A stretch of DNA of 64,000 bases, from positions 15,084,210 to 15,148,209 of the forward strand of contig JAMPIT010000884.1 of the NCBI GenBank assembly GCA_026261815.1. The letters run 5' to 3'. The DNA comes from Monarcha castaneiventris obscurior. Its lineage: Eukaryota; Chordata; Aves; Passeriformes; Monarchidae. A program made the position numbers and the translations under genes. Below, piece after piece: positions 1 through 14,700 of the stretch; within the stretch, counting starts at the first letter, position 1; the number at the start of each line of letters is the position of its first letter. Below the pieces are notes generated by a model. It had not been told where the DNA came from. It saw only the letters and a program-made list of their open reading frames with translations, and did no database searches.

Positions 1-3000
1 ATAATCCAGCTGTAGATGGCAAATCGGTCACATTTAACTACTGCATTTTTTCCCCTGTGGGTGGCAGCTTATTAAAATCTAACATCTGAAGTCAAAGAAT
101 TGAAGCCCCAAGGGTCAAAATAAATGAAATATATAAGAGCACTTCAGTTACTGTGGGGACATAAGAGAAGACTTGAAGTCCACATGACAAAGACTAATAA
201 AGCTAATAAAGCACTTGCTAACTTTGGTTTCAGTGTCTAGAACTTGTTGCTCTTATCCTCCTGCTTACAATTCCTGCATCTGATCAATGGCACAAGATTT
301 TTTCAAAGACACAGCTTTTGGCTATGCCAGGCAGAAAAAGGAGGCCCTTTGGTCTGTGACCTCTCCAGACTCCTCTCTGTGCTCTGGGGCTGGTGGTCAG
401 AAAGAAAAGGTATTTAACACCTTGGAGCTGTGTTGTTTATGGTGCAGCAGGCATGGCTGGATCCTTGTAACTCCATTCAAAGTATATTTTTCAATGTGAA
501 AATTCAATATCTATAAGAAGCTCATTTCTTGTTGTCAGTGCTAGTTCTCTAGTTTTTCTGCTATTAAATGCTTCACATTGCCAGAAACTAGAATTCCTGC
601 TTTTGGGGGAAGCTGTAACTGGTGCCATTTTATCTTAACTCCAGAGTTGGACTCTGATTCGTCCACCAATTTATTAATCCAAAACAATGACATTCTGTTT
701 TGTACATCTTTTGATTTATCTCTGATACCTATTTCAATTTCCACCCTGAATTCCAGTTTAGATGATGGCTGTCATCTGAACTTTGTTTTGCCATGAACTG
801 CAGCTGTTAGTGCAGTCCTGAGTGACCACGGCATTTCTCCCTGTTGTGCCTATAGAGGAATTTAGGTGTAAAGTCACTGAAAGTTTCAGCTAAGTCAGTG
901 AGACTGTTTTGGGTGTGTGGAGAAAACATGTGCAAAACTGTTTATAAAACAATGCTCTGCAGTCACTGAAACGGAATGTTAAGACAAGGTGTCTTTTATA
1001 GCTATTGATCCTCGGAGATCCTGGGTAATTCTGTTTGTTCCCTGGCAAGGTTAGCCACAGCCTTCTTGGAAAGACCATGATGATGTGGGGAGAAGCAACC
1101 TCCACATCTGTTTTGTGAGGAGGCACTCTTTTCTTTCCTTCTTTTTTTCCTTCTAATTTCGTGTCATTGACACTGGGGCATAAAAAATGAGTCGCAAGTG
1201 GAAATGTTGTTAGCATTAGCTTTTCAAGATCTGTTTCATTTTGAGCTGTGGCCATGAGCCTGCAATCACTAACATGTGCCTTTGATTGTAATGTCAGTTT
1301 TAGTAACATTTTTAAATATTAGCCAACTCAGGGCCTTGAATTGCTACTAGTTGAACGCTTCCAGTCCTTTCTTCCCTCCCCTCTCTGTGCCACTGTCTCG
1401 GTAATTAAAGTTAGGCATGCTGTGAATCTCCACAGGGTTAAGATCTGACATGGAAATAGCAAATTACAAATTACTTTCTTTGCATTTATTACCTTTGTCT
1501 TTTTATGAATAAACTCCAGCAACCTTGTGCATCCTGAATAGAGTTAGCAGATGTCTTGAGCCTCAAAGGTGCAGAGTTAGTATTTTCCAGGAAGTTATCC
1601 ACTTCTGTGGGATTCTCTGTTGTGTAGTTTTCTGATGCATGACAGGCGTCTTCATTACTGTGGTGGTGTGACAGGGGATTCTACTTGCCTTTGTTCTTAA
1701 GCCTCACTCATGTTGTCATTTTGACCAACCATGGAAATTGCTAGGTTCTCTATAGAGCTACAGAGGAAAAAAAATACCAAAAAACCCAGTATAAACATAA
1801 AAATTATGAGCCCTTTCTTTTGGAACACTGTGAAAACTTTGAGTATTTCAACAGAGTATATAGTAAAAATTAGTAATTTTAAGAATGGCATCTGTTGAGT
1901 GAAGGTAGGTGTTATGAACGTCCAGTAACTTATAAAAGATTTCATACAGATAACATGCTTGCTTGGGGCTTTTTGGTCTTTTTGTTGTTTTGTTTCATTA
2001 TTGATTTTATTTTGGTTTGGTTTTTTTGTTTGTTTTCTTTTTCTTTTCCAGAATGCATTGGTTTTACATGAGATAGAGGATTTGTCTTTGAATAATCCAA
2101 AATGTTACAGTTTATGGATTTTCTGGATTTTATAGATTACCCCTGCAGGTAAGGGAACACCTGACTGCTTTGAAGCTTTCCATGAGTGCAGAGGAGCTGT
2201 GCTCAGCTGATTTAATTGTGAAGTTGCCAGAGCTGTTTTCTGGGGCTGGAGTTTGCTGTAGCTGCTGGATGCTTCAGCCTAAATCTACTACAAGAGTTTC
2301 TCTTATTGTCCGTAGCTCAGGAACGTTTGTAACTGGAAAATAAAGAAGTGACTCCTGGGGGGTTTGTATTTATTACTTTGATTTCTGCTCCTGCATGTAA
2401 AAGCGTTTTTAAAGATCTGACCAAGTAGAAAATCAGGTGTGAGGCTTGCTGCTTCTCCCGTCAGTACTGCCTTCTCCTCCCCCTCACCTTCCAGAAACTG
2501 TCTGGAGTGCAAAGAGAAGCTGGGGGTGAGATGTTAGCAGTACCTGCCTGTTGTTCATTAGCTAGACCCACACCCATTAGGGAATGGGATTTAACACCCC
2601 CTCCCCAACAGCTGCATAAAACTTGTTCTAAAAAAACTGAGAAATACGTGAGCTCATAGAAGTTCATTTGCTCCTCAGTGCTTGCAGGTACCTGGTGAGG
2701 TAGAAGATTATCCCAATTTTATCAGTGTTTTGACTTTAGGTAGGCTTTGATGTTGCTGTGATTTGTTCCGTTAAAGGTCCTAGTGAATTGTCTTTCACCT
2801 GAAATGCGAACTTTGGTTAATGAGCGTGTTCTTTCATTCTGGGGTGGTTGAGAGGGCTTAATTCATCCCTCTGAATGCTTCTTTCATGAAAACTGAGGAC
2901 TTTGCTCTTCCTTCTAATATACTCTTCCTTCTTCCGATGCCACTGATCTTTTTATTTGTTTCCACAGTGTGTCTGAGGTGTAGTCTTCTCTCTTTCCGGA

Positions 3001-5553
3001 GACAAAGATCTCTTTGTTTCCAGTGTAAAATATAATTTGAAGTAATTAGCCTGGAGAAAGCTTTTCTTTTTCCTACTCTATAAGGGATTAGAAAGACACT
3101 TGGTGTTTCTGAGCATCTGGTAAATGCAGGGATTTGCTGAGAGTTCAGTGCCTGTGAGAATCCCAGTGTACATCATAAAAATATTTTTGAGTGCGCAGTT
3201 CTATTACTCAGAGCATGTCAATGTGAGACCTTTGTACAAAGAGTGAGACATTCTCTAGTACACTGTCTTAGGCACTCAGATACACAGAGAACTCAATGAT
3301 CTAGCAAGGATCATGCAAGGAAATTGAGTTACATCATCAGGAGTTTGTGATATCATGTGGTAATAAAATTTAGCTTTATGATCTTCTGTGCCATTTTAAA
3401 AATGGCATGGAAAAGTCAAACATTTATACTTGTGCCTTTAAAGTAATTTTCAGCTTTGCACAATGTGTCTTGAGAAGCCAGTGAGTGCATTGTACTGCCT
3501 TCAGCTGGAGATAAAAATATCCATCTGTGTTTCACATTCAGAATTGGGTGGCAGGCTGTGCATTAAATACATGTGTTTTCTTCTTTCCCTTCAGTGTCAT
3601 CTCAGACTCGCTTTTCCCAAAGTGGAATTACTTATTCTCTGCTTATTTATTCTCCATTATTTATTGCTTTGCAATTCTTCCTGTGCTCTCGCAACCCTTA
3701 GTGTAATGTTTCATCTTTCTGTTTCCTTCTCTTCCTGTATTCAAGGATAAATACTTGTCCAGGGCAGAGGGCTGGGAGGTAGAGACTGGGATCTGTTTCT
3801 GGTTTAGCAGCAAACTTAGTTAAGGCTAATAAATCCGGGCTAACTGGTAATTAGCCTCTTGGTGCTATCTCACATGGAGAGGGGCAGGACAGCTCGAGGA
3901 ACCTGCACTTTGTACCTGGGTGTCTCTTGGGTAAGCCACCCCTGGGTGACAAATGTCCTGCCTCTGCCAAGAAACAGACACAGCTTCTCCACTGCAGCCA
4001 CAGTGTCCCCTCTCGTGGTGGCTTCTGTGCTAAAGTACTGCTGCCTTGTGGGCCTTGCCCTCAGCTTTGGTCTCACCTCTCCCTGCTCGGCCCTGGGTGA
4101 GCTCTTCATGTTATCCTTCCTTCTCCACTAGCCTGAGCCATGTTTCTTCACCATCTTCCATATTCTGGTCCATCCTACTCTTTAGTCTTGGTATAACTTC
4201 AGTCTCCTGTTGTTTGATTTTTTTTTTCCTTCTGTTTCTTTATTTAACCCCTAAGTTTTCCCTTTCCTTCTCGTTTTACATCACTCTTTAATTGCACATA
4301 GTGCTCTGTGTTCAGCTTCATGACACTTCTTGCAGTAAAGCTGTTTCATACTAAAAACCCGATTCTTTTTCTCCTTTTGTGTCATTAGTCTTTATTCCAA
4401 TGTCTTCTCTAAAGCATTTCAGATCCACTGCTCTCAGTGGGAAATGTTGTATGTGAAATTATACAGGTAGTCAAGTCTTTGTGGGCTAAGTCATGTCTTC
4501 CCTACAATGCTGTGTACTTTCTCAAGGCAATAATTTTAAGCTCTCTTGATGCAGTTCTAGAGCTCAAAACCTGACTGGGAGGTGTCAGTGTGCGTGTAGG
4601 CATTTGTTTTCCCTATGTGAGTGAGGTGTCTGATACACATCAAAAAAGTCTGTTCAATAAATAGTCTTACTGAACATGAATGTAGGATATTCTCAAAAGT
4701 GCCTTTGGTACGTGGTGGAATTAGTTCTTTTCTACTTAGAATTTACAGTTTTTCTCACTTTTTATATGAAAGCTAAATGTTGACATGCAAGAAAAAGAAG
4801 GGTTCCTATGTTCCTCAAACAGTGACAGAGCAGAACCCTGGGGGAGAAGTAAGTTGCTGTTGAGGCCGCGTTTTGGTGGTGACCAGTTGAAATCACAATT
4901 TGGTGCAGCTTATCAAAGGTTTGACTTCTCCAGAGGGACTTGGAGCTCCAGGCTGAGGGTTTGGTAGATGGAATGGTCCTACTGGCCTGTGCAGTCCAGG
5001 GTTTGTGCACCACAGTGGTGAGTGGCTTAGGGCAGCTGGCAGGAGGGAGCTGTGTCTTCCCAGGGACAGCACTGATGTTTTTGGAGGAGGTGAATGCTTA
5101 GAGCATGAGAGTTCATGTCCCATTGGGCTCTTTGTGTATTTTAAGCTGTCCTTTTATAACTCTGAAAGTTATTGTCCAGACATCTCCATTCCCTTTTTTA
5201 AAAATAATCTAAAAATCTCGATTTTGGAAACAGCTGTTTTGTCTCTGTCTCAGTTTTCCTATTTATAAACAAAAAACATATCTGACTCTCAGGAGTTTTG
5301 TGAGGCTTAATTAACAAATATTTATACAGGCTTTGAAGATAAAGCAGCATATAAATGCTAAGTAGTGTTATTATTACCACCAGCTGCTTTGTTGTTATTG
5401 AAGTAATAAAAGTTTCAGTGCCAGTGGTTGTATTGCCGTTGTCTAAATACAGTTTTTGTGAACTCGGGAGACATTGAGGGTGGTGGCAAAGTGATGGTGT
5501 AGACCATACTGAAATAAAGTGTGTGGGACAGCTGTGAGATCTTTGTGAAGGAC
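1..5553. other. non-coding stretch, no gene recognised
   Basis: I see no exon, RNA gene or transposon that can be supported here. The longest reading frame (890-1309, minus strand, 139 codons) has no recognisable domain, and its length is within what chance gives in a 64-kb AT-rich window. The sequence is moderately AT-rich with scattered T-runs (for example T10 at 4218-4227). Old, diverged repeats could be present below what can be seen by eye. Confidence 0.7.
1969..2048. repeat. T/G low-complexity tract
   Basis: About 80 bp made almost only of T with G interruptions (TTTG/TTGG/TTTTG words). It is one of several T/G-rich, C- and A-poor tracts on this strand (others near 15945-15990, 20965-20995, 21868-21920 and 31738-31850). 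No unit is repeated regularly enough to call it a microsatellite. Confidence 0.7.
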
Positions 5554-5594
5554 TTAAAAAAAATTAAATAATAATATTAATAATAATAATAAAG
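5554..5594. repeat. A-rich / (TAA)n microsatellite
   Basis: An A-run is followed by an imperfect and then a regular run of TAA units, ending in four clean TAA copies and AAAG. It is a simple-sequence repeat with no sign of an attached retroelement body on either side. Confidence 0.85.
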
Positions 5595-8457
5595 TAGAAG
5601 TCCCTAACTGGAAAAGAATAAACTCTCTTCTGCAGTTTGCCAGTGTTCAGAGGTCCCAGGACTAAGTGGGGGCTGTCTGTGCTGTGCAGTGTCTCCCAGA
5701 TCAGGAATGAGCTGGCAGCATTGGTGTTCATGACACTGGCATATAAAAAAGGAGGGATCTTTTAGGGATGATTGATCATTGGTAGTATAGGAAAAGTAAC
5801 ATGGCATAAATCACAATTAGCCTTTACCATTTTTATTTTAAGGTCTACTTTTGTAAAACATTCATGACTTAAAGCTGAGCTATTTTTATGAATGTTCTTG
5901 TGCTTATCTCACATAACCAGCTTGTTAAAAGCGGATATGAACACTTTTTAAGCCTCTGGCTTATAAATTGTGAGAAAGAGAAAAGAAGATTGATTCCAAC
6001 AGGCTTGAAGGTAGATTCATTTCTCTTCTAGTTAGCAAAATGAGAGAGGGGGAAGAATTCAGCTGTAGACTTAGGGAGCCAATCAGTTTCAGTTGGGTTG
6101 AAAACCATTAGATTTAGCTCTAATGTACAATTTAATTGTAAAAGTCTAACTTAAAAGAAAATAAATTCAGGGGAATTCTGTTTTGGTGAATTGATGATAA
6201 TGTCTCTAAGTTATTTCTGCCTGAAGTAATAAGAGTGTGGAAAAAAATAAAGTAATAACAAAGGAGCAGTGATGGGGAACAATTATTTTGCAAACATCTG
6301 AGGTTCAGAGGGGGTTACTTGGATGCATTAAAAGAAGAATATTGTGCTGCTTGAATGTTGGAGGGGATTGATAAAAAACTGTGGTTTGAAGACAGCATCT
6401 CTGTTCTTTTTACTGTAAACATTTGAGATAAGATGGAAAAGTTTGGAAGAATGCAACATCTTCTGCGAGTTCTTTCAGCATTCTTAATTGTTATGAGATC
6501 TCAGTTTGAACACTGGCAGATATTTCTGGTGGGTTTTAGGGGGTTCTAATTTATTAAGCTGGGCTGTCAAACTACCTATAGCAAGTGATCTGTCTCTAAT
6601 CATGTTTTAATATTTAGTAAAATGAAGGTTTTAGTTTCAAGGGAAGTTTCCTAACAGCTTCTGGATCATTTCCATATATGAAGACCTGAGTTAAAGTATT
6701 AGAGAGATCACATAAATCTGGATCATGGGTGTCATGATTTCATAGCGGCTGTACTGCAGGGATTTTGAAAACAGAGAGGATGCAAAGCAGGGAACTTACT
6801 CAGTCCTTCATGGTTATGTGTAAGCAAATTTTCAGACAACTTTGAACATTATTAAACATCGAGAAGAAAAGGTCCCAGCCTTTTTTTTTTCCCTTTTTTT
6901 TTTTTCAGTTTTAGGCAAATCTTACTTTAAAAACAACCATAAAATGCACAACCACAAGGTTGTTCTGCATAGAAATAGAAGCACTTTAAACACACAGAGG
7001 CAGGCAAGATAACCCTGAGGCACATATGGAAACAGCCCAAATGTTGAATGGTAGGTTCAGAAAAGGTTACTGCTCAAAATATTTTCAGTAGCCAAGTGGA
7101 AGACAATTCATAGCATTGTATTGGAGCTGTTCTCTCTTCCTTATGTGAGACTGGTGACACCTCATTGTGAGTAAAATTCTGGGGATTTTTGACAGCTGTG
7201 GGAAAGAGCCACTATTTTATGCTCCCTGTATACAGTGGTGGAACAATTAGATAGGAATTTATTTTTCTGTTATCCTAGGCTGTAGCATATAAGTAGTATG
7301 ATAACAACTATCTTTTGAAGTACAAAAGAATCTGCCTCGGGGGCTATCATTTTAAAGCATCATATGAAATGCTGATTTAATAAGGTCTGCTCCTTGCACA
7401 TTTTGAGTGCAAGGAAATGTGTGTGTTGAGACCTTGCTAATCCTTCATTTGCACAAAGTCTTTGGCTTGTTCCCTAACTGTCAAGGAATTAATGGTGTGC
7501 TTCAATGAGATCCTGCATTACGAGACTGTAATTATTTTCATAAGAGATTCTGCACTGCATTTGGTGGTGCTTCATGAATTATCATAATAAATAAAATGAA
7601 ATTGCTGTTGTCAAAACATATGAGCAAAGTAATCTGATTCCCATTGTTCATGCACTCAGTGGCTCATGGAATTAAGTGATACCCAGTGGACTTCCAGGCA
7701 GTTTGTGCAAGTTGGTGAGGTTTGCTGTGTTGTTTTGCCTGTGACAAGTTAAACAGTGGTGTAGCCAACAAGGAACAATTCCATTGAGGAGATGGCAGCA
7801 CATCTCCCCTGTACTTCCTCCTCTGGCCTTGTGCTAGAAAAAGGAGTGAGAAGGCAGCACATGTGTTGGTTCACTTAATGAATTCAGGTCCTTATCTGAG
7901 CCATGGTGGTGTGACCTGTGGCAGTCATGGTATGGTAACAGGCTTTGGATTGAATTATCAGGGGAGTGCCTGCAGCAGAGGTGTCAGGACAGTGCAGGCA
8001 CATAGGAGCTGATTTTAGTTGTGCTGTCCCCATACCAGAAACAGGGTCCAATTTCATTGTGGTTTCTGTGCCTCTTGGCTGAGAATGGAGGTCCTTGCTG
8101 CTGTGGCAGCACCCAAACCTGGGAATGGTTCTGCACTGTAGGCACATCTCCCATCTGCATGCTTGTGTGGAGATCTGTATCTAGCTAAAGCAGGCTACAC
8201 AGAAGATATATATCATATATCAGAATTATGTATCATATATCATTTGCTTTTCAGCTGGAGAGAGTCAAGTATTCAGTTTTGGAATATCTACGCAGGATTT
8301 TCCCTTTGGTTTATTACAAATCTCTGTATGGTTATAGTCCCTCCAGATCTTAGCCAGCGACTGGAGGCTTGTTGTACCAGACACTCAATTTCAGGAGAAT
8401 GTTGTTATTTAAGCATTGTGTCTATTTTTAAGTCAGATAATCTATAAAACCTGTTTA
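5595..8457. other. non-coding stretch, no gene recognised
   Basis: Unique-looking AT-rich sequence with very few long reading frames; the longest, at 7884-8147 on the minus strand, is 87 codons. T10 and T12 runs separated by CCC lie at 6881-6905. A short AT-rich direct repeat containing TATCATATATCA twice lies at 8206-8242. No transposon or RNA gene is recognisable. Confidence 0.7.
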
Positions 8458-8460
8458 AAG

Positions 8461-8530
8461 CCACAAGAGATCATTGCATCATCTAGTTTGACCTCCAGAG
8501 TGTATGAAGGAGGTGAATTTCTGCCCTTCC
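8461..8530 (-). mobile_element. probable ancient CR1-like LINE 3' remnant
   Basis: The words around GATCATTGCATCATCTAG and TTTGACCTCC resemble the reverse complement of the conserved 3' end of old amniote CR1 LINEs, where a 'gatcat...catctag...tgacctcc' order is characteristic. The match is short and diverged, and no 3' tail repeat survives. This is a recollection-based family call; a chance match cannot be excluded. Confidence 0.4.
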
Positions 8531-8730
8531 ACTTCTAGTAGAAAAATATTAATCAAGTCTCCTTGGCTTTCCTCTCGGAGGCAGATAGACACAGTAATTT
8601 AAACTACCTGCCCCTGCCAAACATTGGCATTTTTCACTAAGTACAAGAATGAATTTTTAGTGGTTCTCTGTGTGAATCATGTGAAAGCCAGAACATGGTG
8701 CAACCCTCTAGATGCTGTTGTTTGTATGTA

Positions 8731-8746
8731 CATATATATAATTTTA

Positions 8747-8782
<36 letters not shown>

Positions 8783-8786
8783 TTTT
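8731..8786. repeat. (AT)n followed by T22 composite microsatellite
   Basis: Two blocks of alternating TA (8731-8740 and 8749-8764) flank a T-rich spacer and run into an uninterrupted T22 (8765-8786). The reading frame crossing it (8624-9079, +, 151 codons) encodes a phenylalanine run from the T tract and is not credible as a gene. The tract is expected to be length-variable between individuals and prone to sequencing error. Confidence 0.9.
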
Positions 8787-11700
8787 GGCAGATAGCAGAT
8801 GCAACCCAGGTTTCCTCCTCTAGACACACACCTTTTCCCCAAAAGCTTCATAGGCTAAAAGCAGCTGATCCTGGAGTCTCTGCTTCTATCCTTCATGCTT
8901 CACTGGATAAATTGTGTAAACTCACATCACTTTCTGAACCACTGTGTACTTGTCTGTGTAATCATTTTTTGCTCACGTGGCAGACTGAGGCACTTGTTTG
9001 CACAGCAGTTTCCAAGAGTGAAAGGCCGTATTACCCTGTGTGGGGAATCCATGGAAGTGTTGGGGAGGTCCTTGTATAGGTTCACTTTGACTTCTTTTGA
9101 GACATTTGTGGCCTTCCTGCCTCCTAGAGTGTGGAACTGGTGTAGTACAGACTCTGGCATGTCCAGATGCATGCTGTGCTAGTATTTCCAGTAATGCCAG
9201 CAATAACATTTTTTTCAGTATTGTCACGTCTTGCTCATGGCTTCTATCAAACCAGATTTACAGATGTCACTTCAGGCAATTTAGTAAATTGAGTCCAAAA
9301 ATTGGATTTCTGTGGGAATGTGTCACAAGCGATGTAAGTCCTCCTTGGTCTTAAAACCTTCCTCACAGGGCTTTAGTGCAGTGACTTCTTTAGGTTGTAA
9401 AGAAAAATACGTGGTAATTTTACAGATGACCTTGCTCTTTATGCTGTCCCTGCACGGGACTCTTGCTTCCAGTAATGAGGAAATGTTCTGGGGCAGTGTT
9501 CTTGCCACGATGACATAAAATAACAGAGACTTCCAGTTATTCCCCTGTTCTTACCCTGTAATAGACATGTGCCTTCAGGGACCAACTGACCTTAACAATG
9601 ATGCATATCTGGAGCTTGGGGTCATTTTTGTTGTACAGATTTTTTTTTATTTTTTTTTTTTAATAGGCATTGGGATGGTGATACTGCACTCACTGATTAG
9701 AAACTGTATGTGATCAGTATTCTTGATCCAAGTGTGCACTCTCCACTCTGGACACACATTTCCCCTAGAGCTCCTAGAAACGCACTGAGCTGTTGCTCTG
9801 ACAGAAAGAAAAAAGCAGGAAAACTAACCATTAATTGCCCAAAACTTACCTTTATGAGTATGAAGGTATTTTTCAGCCCAGGGATAAAGATTGGTAGTGA
9901 TGTTCATGAGTTGTTCAGCTGTGGGTGAGAGGGTTTCTACAGCATCACAAACTTGATCTCTAAATACTTGTTTGTTCCACTGATATTAATAGAACAAATT
10001 GTCTGTCTGCCCATTTAACTTTAATGATTTTGAGGTTGAGGCTCAAAAATCCCAAATTAAATAAACATCAACCCACGACAAAAAAAAAAAAAGCAAACCC
10101 AAGATAATTTGTGTTCTTGTTTTCTTAATAGAAACTTAGATCATTTGGAAACAATTTAAAAGAATTTGTCACCATTCTTGGTATTTTTTTCTGTCCTCAT
10201 CTTACTGTGAGACACATCTTCTGTTTGAAGTGTGTACTATTTTAAACAAGCACTGTGTTTTCATGAAAACTCTGCAGGCCAATGTCTAACTCCAGACACA
10301 AAAGCAAATAAACCAAGAAAAATCCTCTGTTTATCTGAGATGAGAGGACTTTTTTAGGAAAAGGAGAGAGAGAGGCTCTAAACCAACTTAATGGTCTCTT
10401 TTGTCTCTCTTTATGTTCCTTAATGTTCTTCTGCAGTCCTCAGGAATTACATGATCTCATTGGTATGTCACTGGGGTAGCACTACAAAGAAATCTCAAAA
10501 TGCTACTGTCTTTGGACTGTGTAGTGAAGAGAGGCAGAAAGTCCTGTTTGATCTAGGCTGATTCTGATTTTATTCTGCTCAGCCGTAGGTTTCAGATGAC
10601 AGGTGGAAATTCAGAATTGATGGGAGTGCTTAATGATGGATAGCATCTTTTGGATGCTCCCTGCACCCCAGTGAAGTAAACCTGAGGACTTACACCTGTC
10701 TTTTGGGGCTCTTAGTTTTACACCTAGCTGAGATCTCTTGTGTGCAAAGTTGGCTATTTGGGAATACTAATTAATTAAATTTGACAGCTCATCCTCAATT
10801 TTACTACTTGGTATTGCCTCAAACAAAGCTAAGCAAGCTTACTGTAAATTTGTCTGAGCTCTTCTCTATTGAAATCTGTCCCAATTTCCTGTCACTTGCG
10901 AGGCTGTTGAAGGAGCTGTCATACAACTGAGTGCTGGCATTGTAGAGGTGGGTGCATCAGCAGTGCCAAGTGAAGTGGAGATGAAGAAGTGGAGGCTGCA
11001 GACTGGGAAATGAGCAGAATGGTGATGTGGGGGGCTCGCTTCATCTCCACTAAAAACTTCAGGATCTGGCTGTTGAGAGCTAGGACAGCTTCCAGGGTGT
11101 CCAGCCATGAGGCTCTTCAGTTTGTTTGCACTCAGTTCTTCAGCTAGACTTACCCCTGCAAAGGCTAACAGCTAAAAGGGAAATTTACTTAACATCTCTA
11201 ATTTTCTTCCTGATTTCCTCTGTGTTTTTTGTATCATCCACTGTGTGGATGGAGGGTTTGTTTCCATATATTCTTACAGTCTCCAGATCTTTTGTGCTGG
11301 CTGCAGACCTCACTGCCAGCTACTAGACAGTGAAAGCTAAAACTACTACCCCAACAACCCCTGATAATTCAATCCCCAGTGATGATACCTGGTGAGCCTG
11401 AGACAGTGGTACCAAACAGAGGTCTGGAGTGGGAAATATCAGTGCTGCCACTCAGGAAATCAGAGCTTGTAGCTTTTACCCCTCTTCTGCAAAGCCCTGG
11501 GATTCTTCTTTTATCTTGGTTTAGTCTTCTAAGTCTTGTGAAAACAGTAAACTGGCCCACCTCCAGTACTGTGATTTTATCTTCAATTAATAATAAGTTG
11601 TCTTTTCTCATAAAGATAAGTACTTTTGTTCGAAACAAAAATTGCTTTATCTTCTTGAGGATTCTAACATCTTAGCTAACACATTAAATATGGTGGGGTT

Positions 11701-14700
11701 TTTTTTTTCTAATAATCCTTGTGCTATCAGGACCTTTGATTTGCCCCGGATTTTAATGAGCCATTTAAAAGCAGAGGTCTATTTTGGCAATTTGACTGTG
11801 ATGCTCCCTCTCAAATCAGTTGCCATTTTGAGAATGACATCTGAGTCTGCCTATGTTTCTGCATGACTGGAAACTGTCACTACTCATTTAAACTTATTAG
11901 TGCTGGAAATGGATATGCTGCTTCATCTGCCGGGGATGAAACATGAGGCACCAGCATTCGAATTTAAATGTTGTTCCCCTGAGGAAAGGGAGAGGTGACT
12001 GTAGTGAGGACAGCCTGGACCGTGAGGGGTGAGAGCTTCCTTGCAGCTCAGAGAGACTTTGGAAACTTTGCCTACAGGTTGCCACAAGCAGGTTGTGGCA
12101 TTTTTTGATGATTCAGGAAAATACTGTGCTTTAAGATCAAAGTTTAATGGGAGGATCCAATGCTTTAGCTGAAGATTGTACTGCAGAAGACACTAAATTT
12201 TTCTCTCAAGAGGAACCAAAGTTGGGAATCCTCCTTTTGGGGAGGGGGGAAGAGCTCTTGAGAGATTAGACTTTTAAGAGAGCAGTTGCAAAGCTTGACT
12301 CAAAGCCAAGCTTCTGTAATGGCTCTTGAGAGTCCACACGTACACCCAAGGTATGCAAAATGATTCTTAAAAGTACAGACCTGGGGAATGAAGGCTGTGA
12401 CCCTCCATCTATCTTTAAAGGACCTGAAGCCTTCAGGACACATGAGCACTGCTGACACATTGCCACTTTTCTCCTCTGAAAGGGCTGTGAGCCAAAAGAG
12501 CAGGAAGACAAAAGGAGTCTCTGGCTGCCTGGAGCTGGAATTGGCCCTCAACACAGCACTGATGCTGCTTGTTCTACAAGGCTTTAGTGGGTGATCCTGT
12601 GTGCTGTAATTTCCTCATTGTTTTTCCACTTCATTGTATCTAAGTGTGTTCCCAGTACAGAGATTATTTTCCCCTACCTCTTCTCCCCCATCCCTTGCCT
12701 CAACACAAGCCCAGAGCTTGCTCGTGATGGGAGGCTTTGATTGACAGTGCCTTCACCATTCGAGACTAGTGGTGTGCTAAAATGTACAACTGGCATTTTG
12801 GAAACTGTAAAACTGACCTGACAAAGTGTGATTTTCAGTTTTTTCCTCTTTTTTTTTTTAACTCTCCCCTTCTCTCAGCAAGTTGTAGATGTGTCTTGAT
12901 TCTGATTTGTCACGTAGTTGTGTCACTGGTTAACATTTCTGCAACCCGCAGAGAGCTATAGAACACTGAAATCGATACATACTGAAATTAATAAATAGAA
13001 TTGAAACAACGTAGTTATAAATTAATCTCGATTAAGCTTTTTTCTTTTTTCTGAAATAGAGTTCGGTTTGCAGCAGAAATTCAGCAGTCTGAACCCGACA
13101 GAGAGTGCAAAGGTGACTTTCAAGGTGATGGGAATGGTTAGGACAGACTAGGTTTTACTAATGGACTTGTGACTTTCATACTGCCTCTGAATAACCCATT
13201 TATTTCTCTGAAACAAACTAAGACTTGTTGCTCTCTGCCTAAAGACCAGCCTTTTAAAAGCAAGCTTACAGTTCTCTCAAACTCCCATGCAACAGCTTGG
13301 GGGCTTTTCCTTGACAGATAATGACACTGTGAGGAAAAGGAAGTTTTGCAACCCTTAAACTTCCTGAAGAAAAAAGTGCTGTTACGATTCCTTGAAAAAC
13401 AAAAATTAAAAGCATAACAAAATCTTCAATGAGTCATAATTTACAGGAACATCAGTTTTCTGTGATGGTAACAAGACATAATTTTTTTCCATTTATCCCA
13501 AAGGAAGGCAGATTTTGCCAGCTTTTTTGCTGGTGTTACACTTCAGTACTGCAATCATATTTAAAGAACTAGTATCCAATTTCATCCATCAGTAAAATGA
13601 GGGTGCTTCTGAATTATTAACAGAAACTCATCACATCAGGTTTAAACATTGAATAAAAGGAAAGGAGGAATCAGTTGAATAAAAGTATGAGAAATTTCTA
13701 ACAGAAAAGGTATAAATAACGAAGTTGGACATTTGCAGAAATGCTTATAAAGGAAAGCCATTCCCATTGTAGCAATTAGGCTGCAGCTTAGTGTTTGTGC
13801 AAGAGAATGCTGCTGCAATTAACAAAACTGATTTCTATAGCACAGTGGTGAGACTGGCTCAGACTAAAACTGAAATGTTCTCTTACCAAAGCACTAATGC
13901 TAATTAGTGAATGAAGGATCTCTTCCAAGTAAAGTCACATTTCCTGTATGAACTAATGACCCAATTTTAAAGAAGGCTCTTATCCGATCAGCCTTTGAGG
14001 TATTGCACTAGGCATTACAGTTTTACAACTCTCATGCTAAATAACATTTCTGAAGGATGTGCTTTCATATAATGGAGGTGTGCTCATGTCCAGTTTTAAG
14101 CTCGTGGGGACTTGTTCTCCTTGATGACTTTTTTTTTCCTCACATCTCATTGTGTTCTTGCATCTGAATGTCTGTTGTGCACAAGGTTTTTTCTTGACCT
14201 CCTAGAAAAAAAATATTGGGTTTATGATCCTAAGTGAAATATTTTTACTTACTTTTTTTGGGTTTTTTCAAGTACTTAAAATAGCAGTGTATCAATAGTT
14301 CTCTTTGTCCATGTTGTTCCCACAGTTGTGGTGGTGTGGAGCATCAGAAATCTGGTTTGTCCTGGGCCTTGAAAGTTGCTATGGTAACTGTACCTCCCAC
14401 TGGGGACTTGAGTTAGGTCATTTAACTTCCTATAGTAGTTCTCTGCAAATGTGTCGGGTCTGTGAGCTCCATTAAAACATCATCTCTGGTGTACTGAGGA
14501 AAAGGAATCCCTCCTTCTGTCTCTCCTCCCTTTGCTGCAGCCTGTTTGTCTGTGAGTTCCTTCTGTGTTGAGTGAGCATAAGAAGATGCTGCTCCAGAGC
14601 TTCCCATGTGCTGATGGGCACTGATGGAGGGTCTGGTCCAAGCTGTTGGTCTCCATCAGTGCCCTGGCTGTGGGAAGGGGACACTTCAGGAGCTGAGCAT

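Noticed and set aside
8624..9079. 151-codon + strand ORF
   Set aside because: It runs through the (AT)n-T22 microsatellite and encodes alternating Tyr/Ile and a Phe run.
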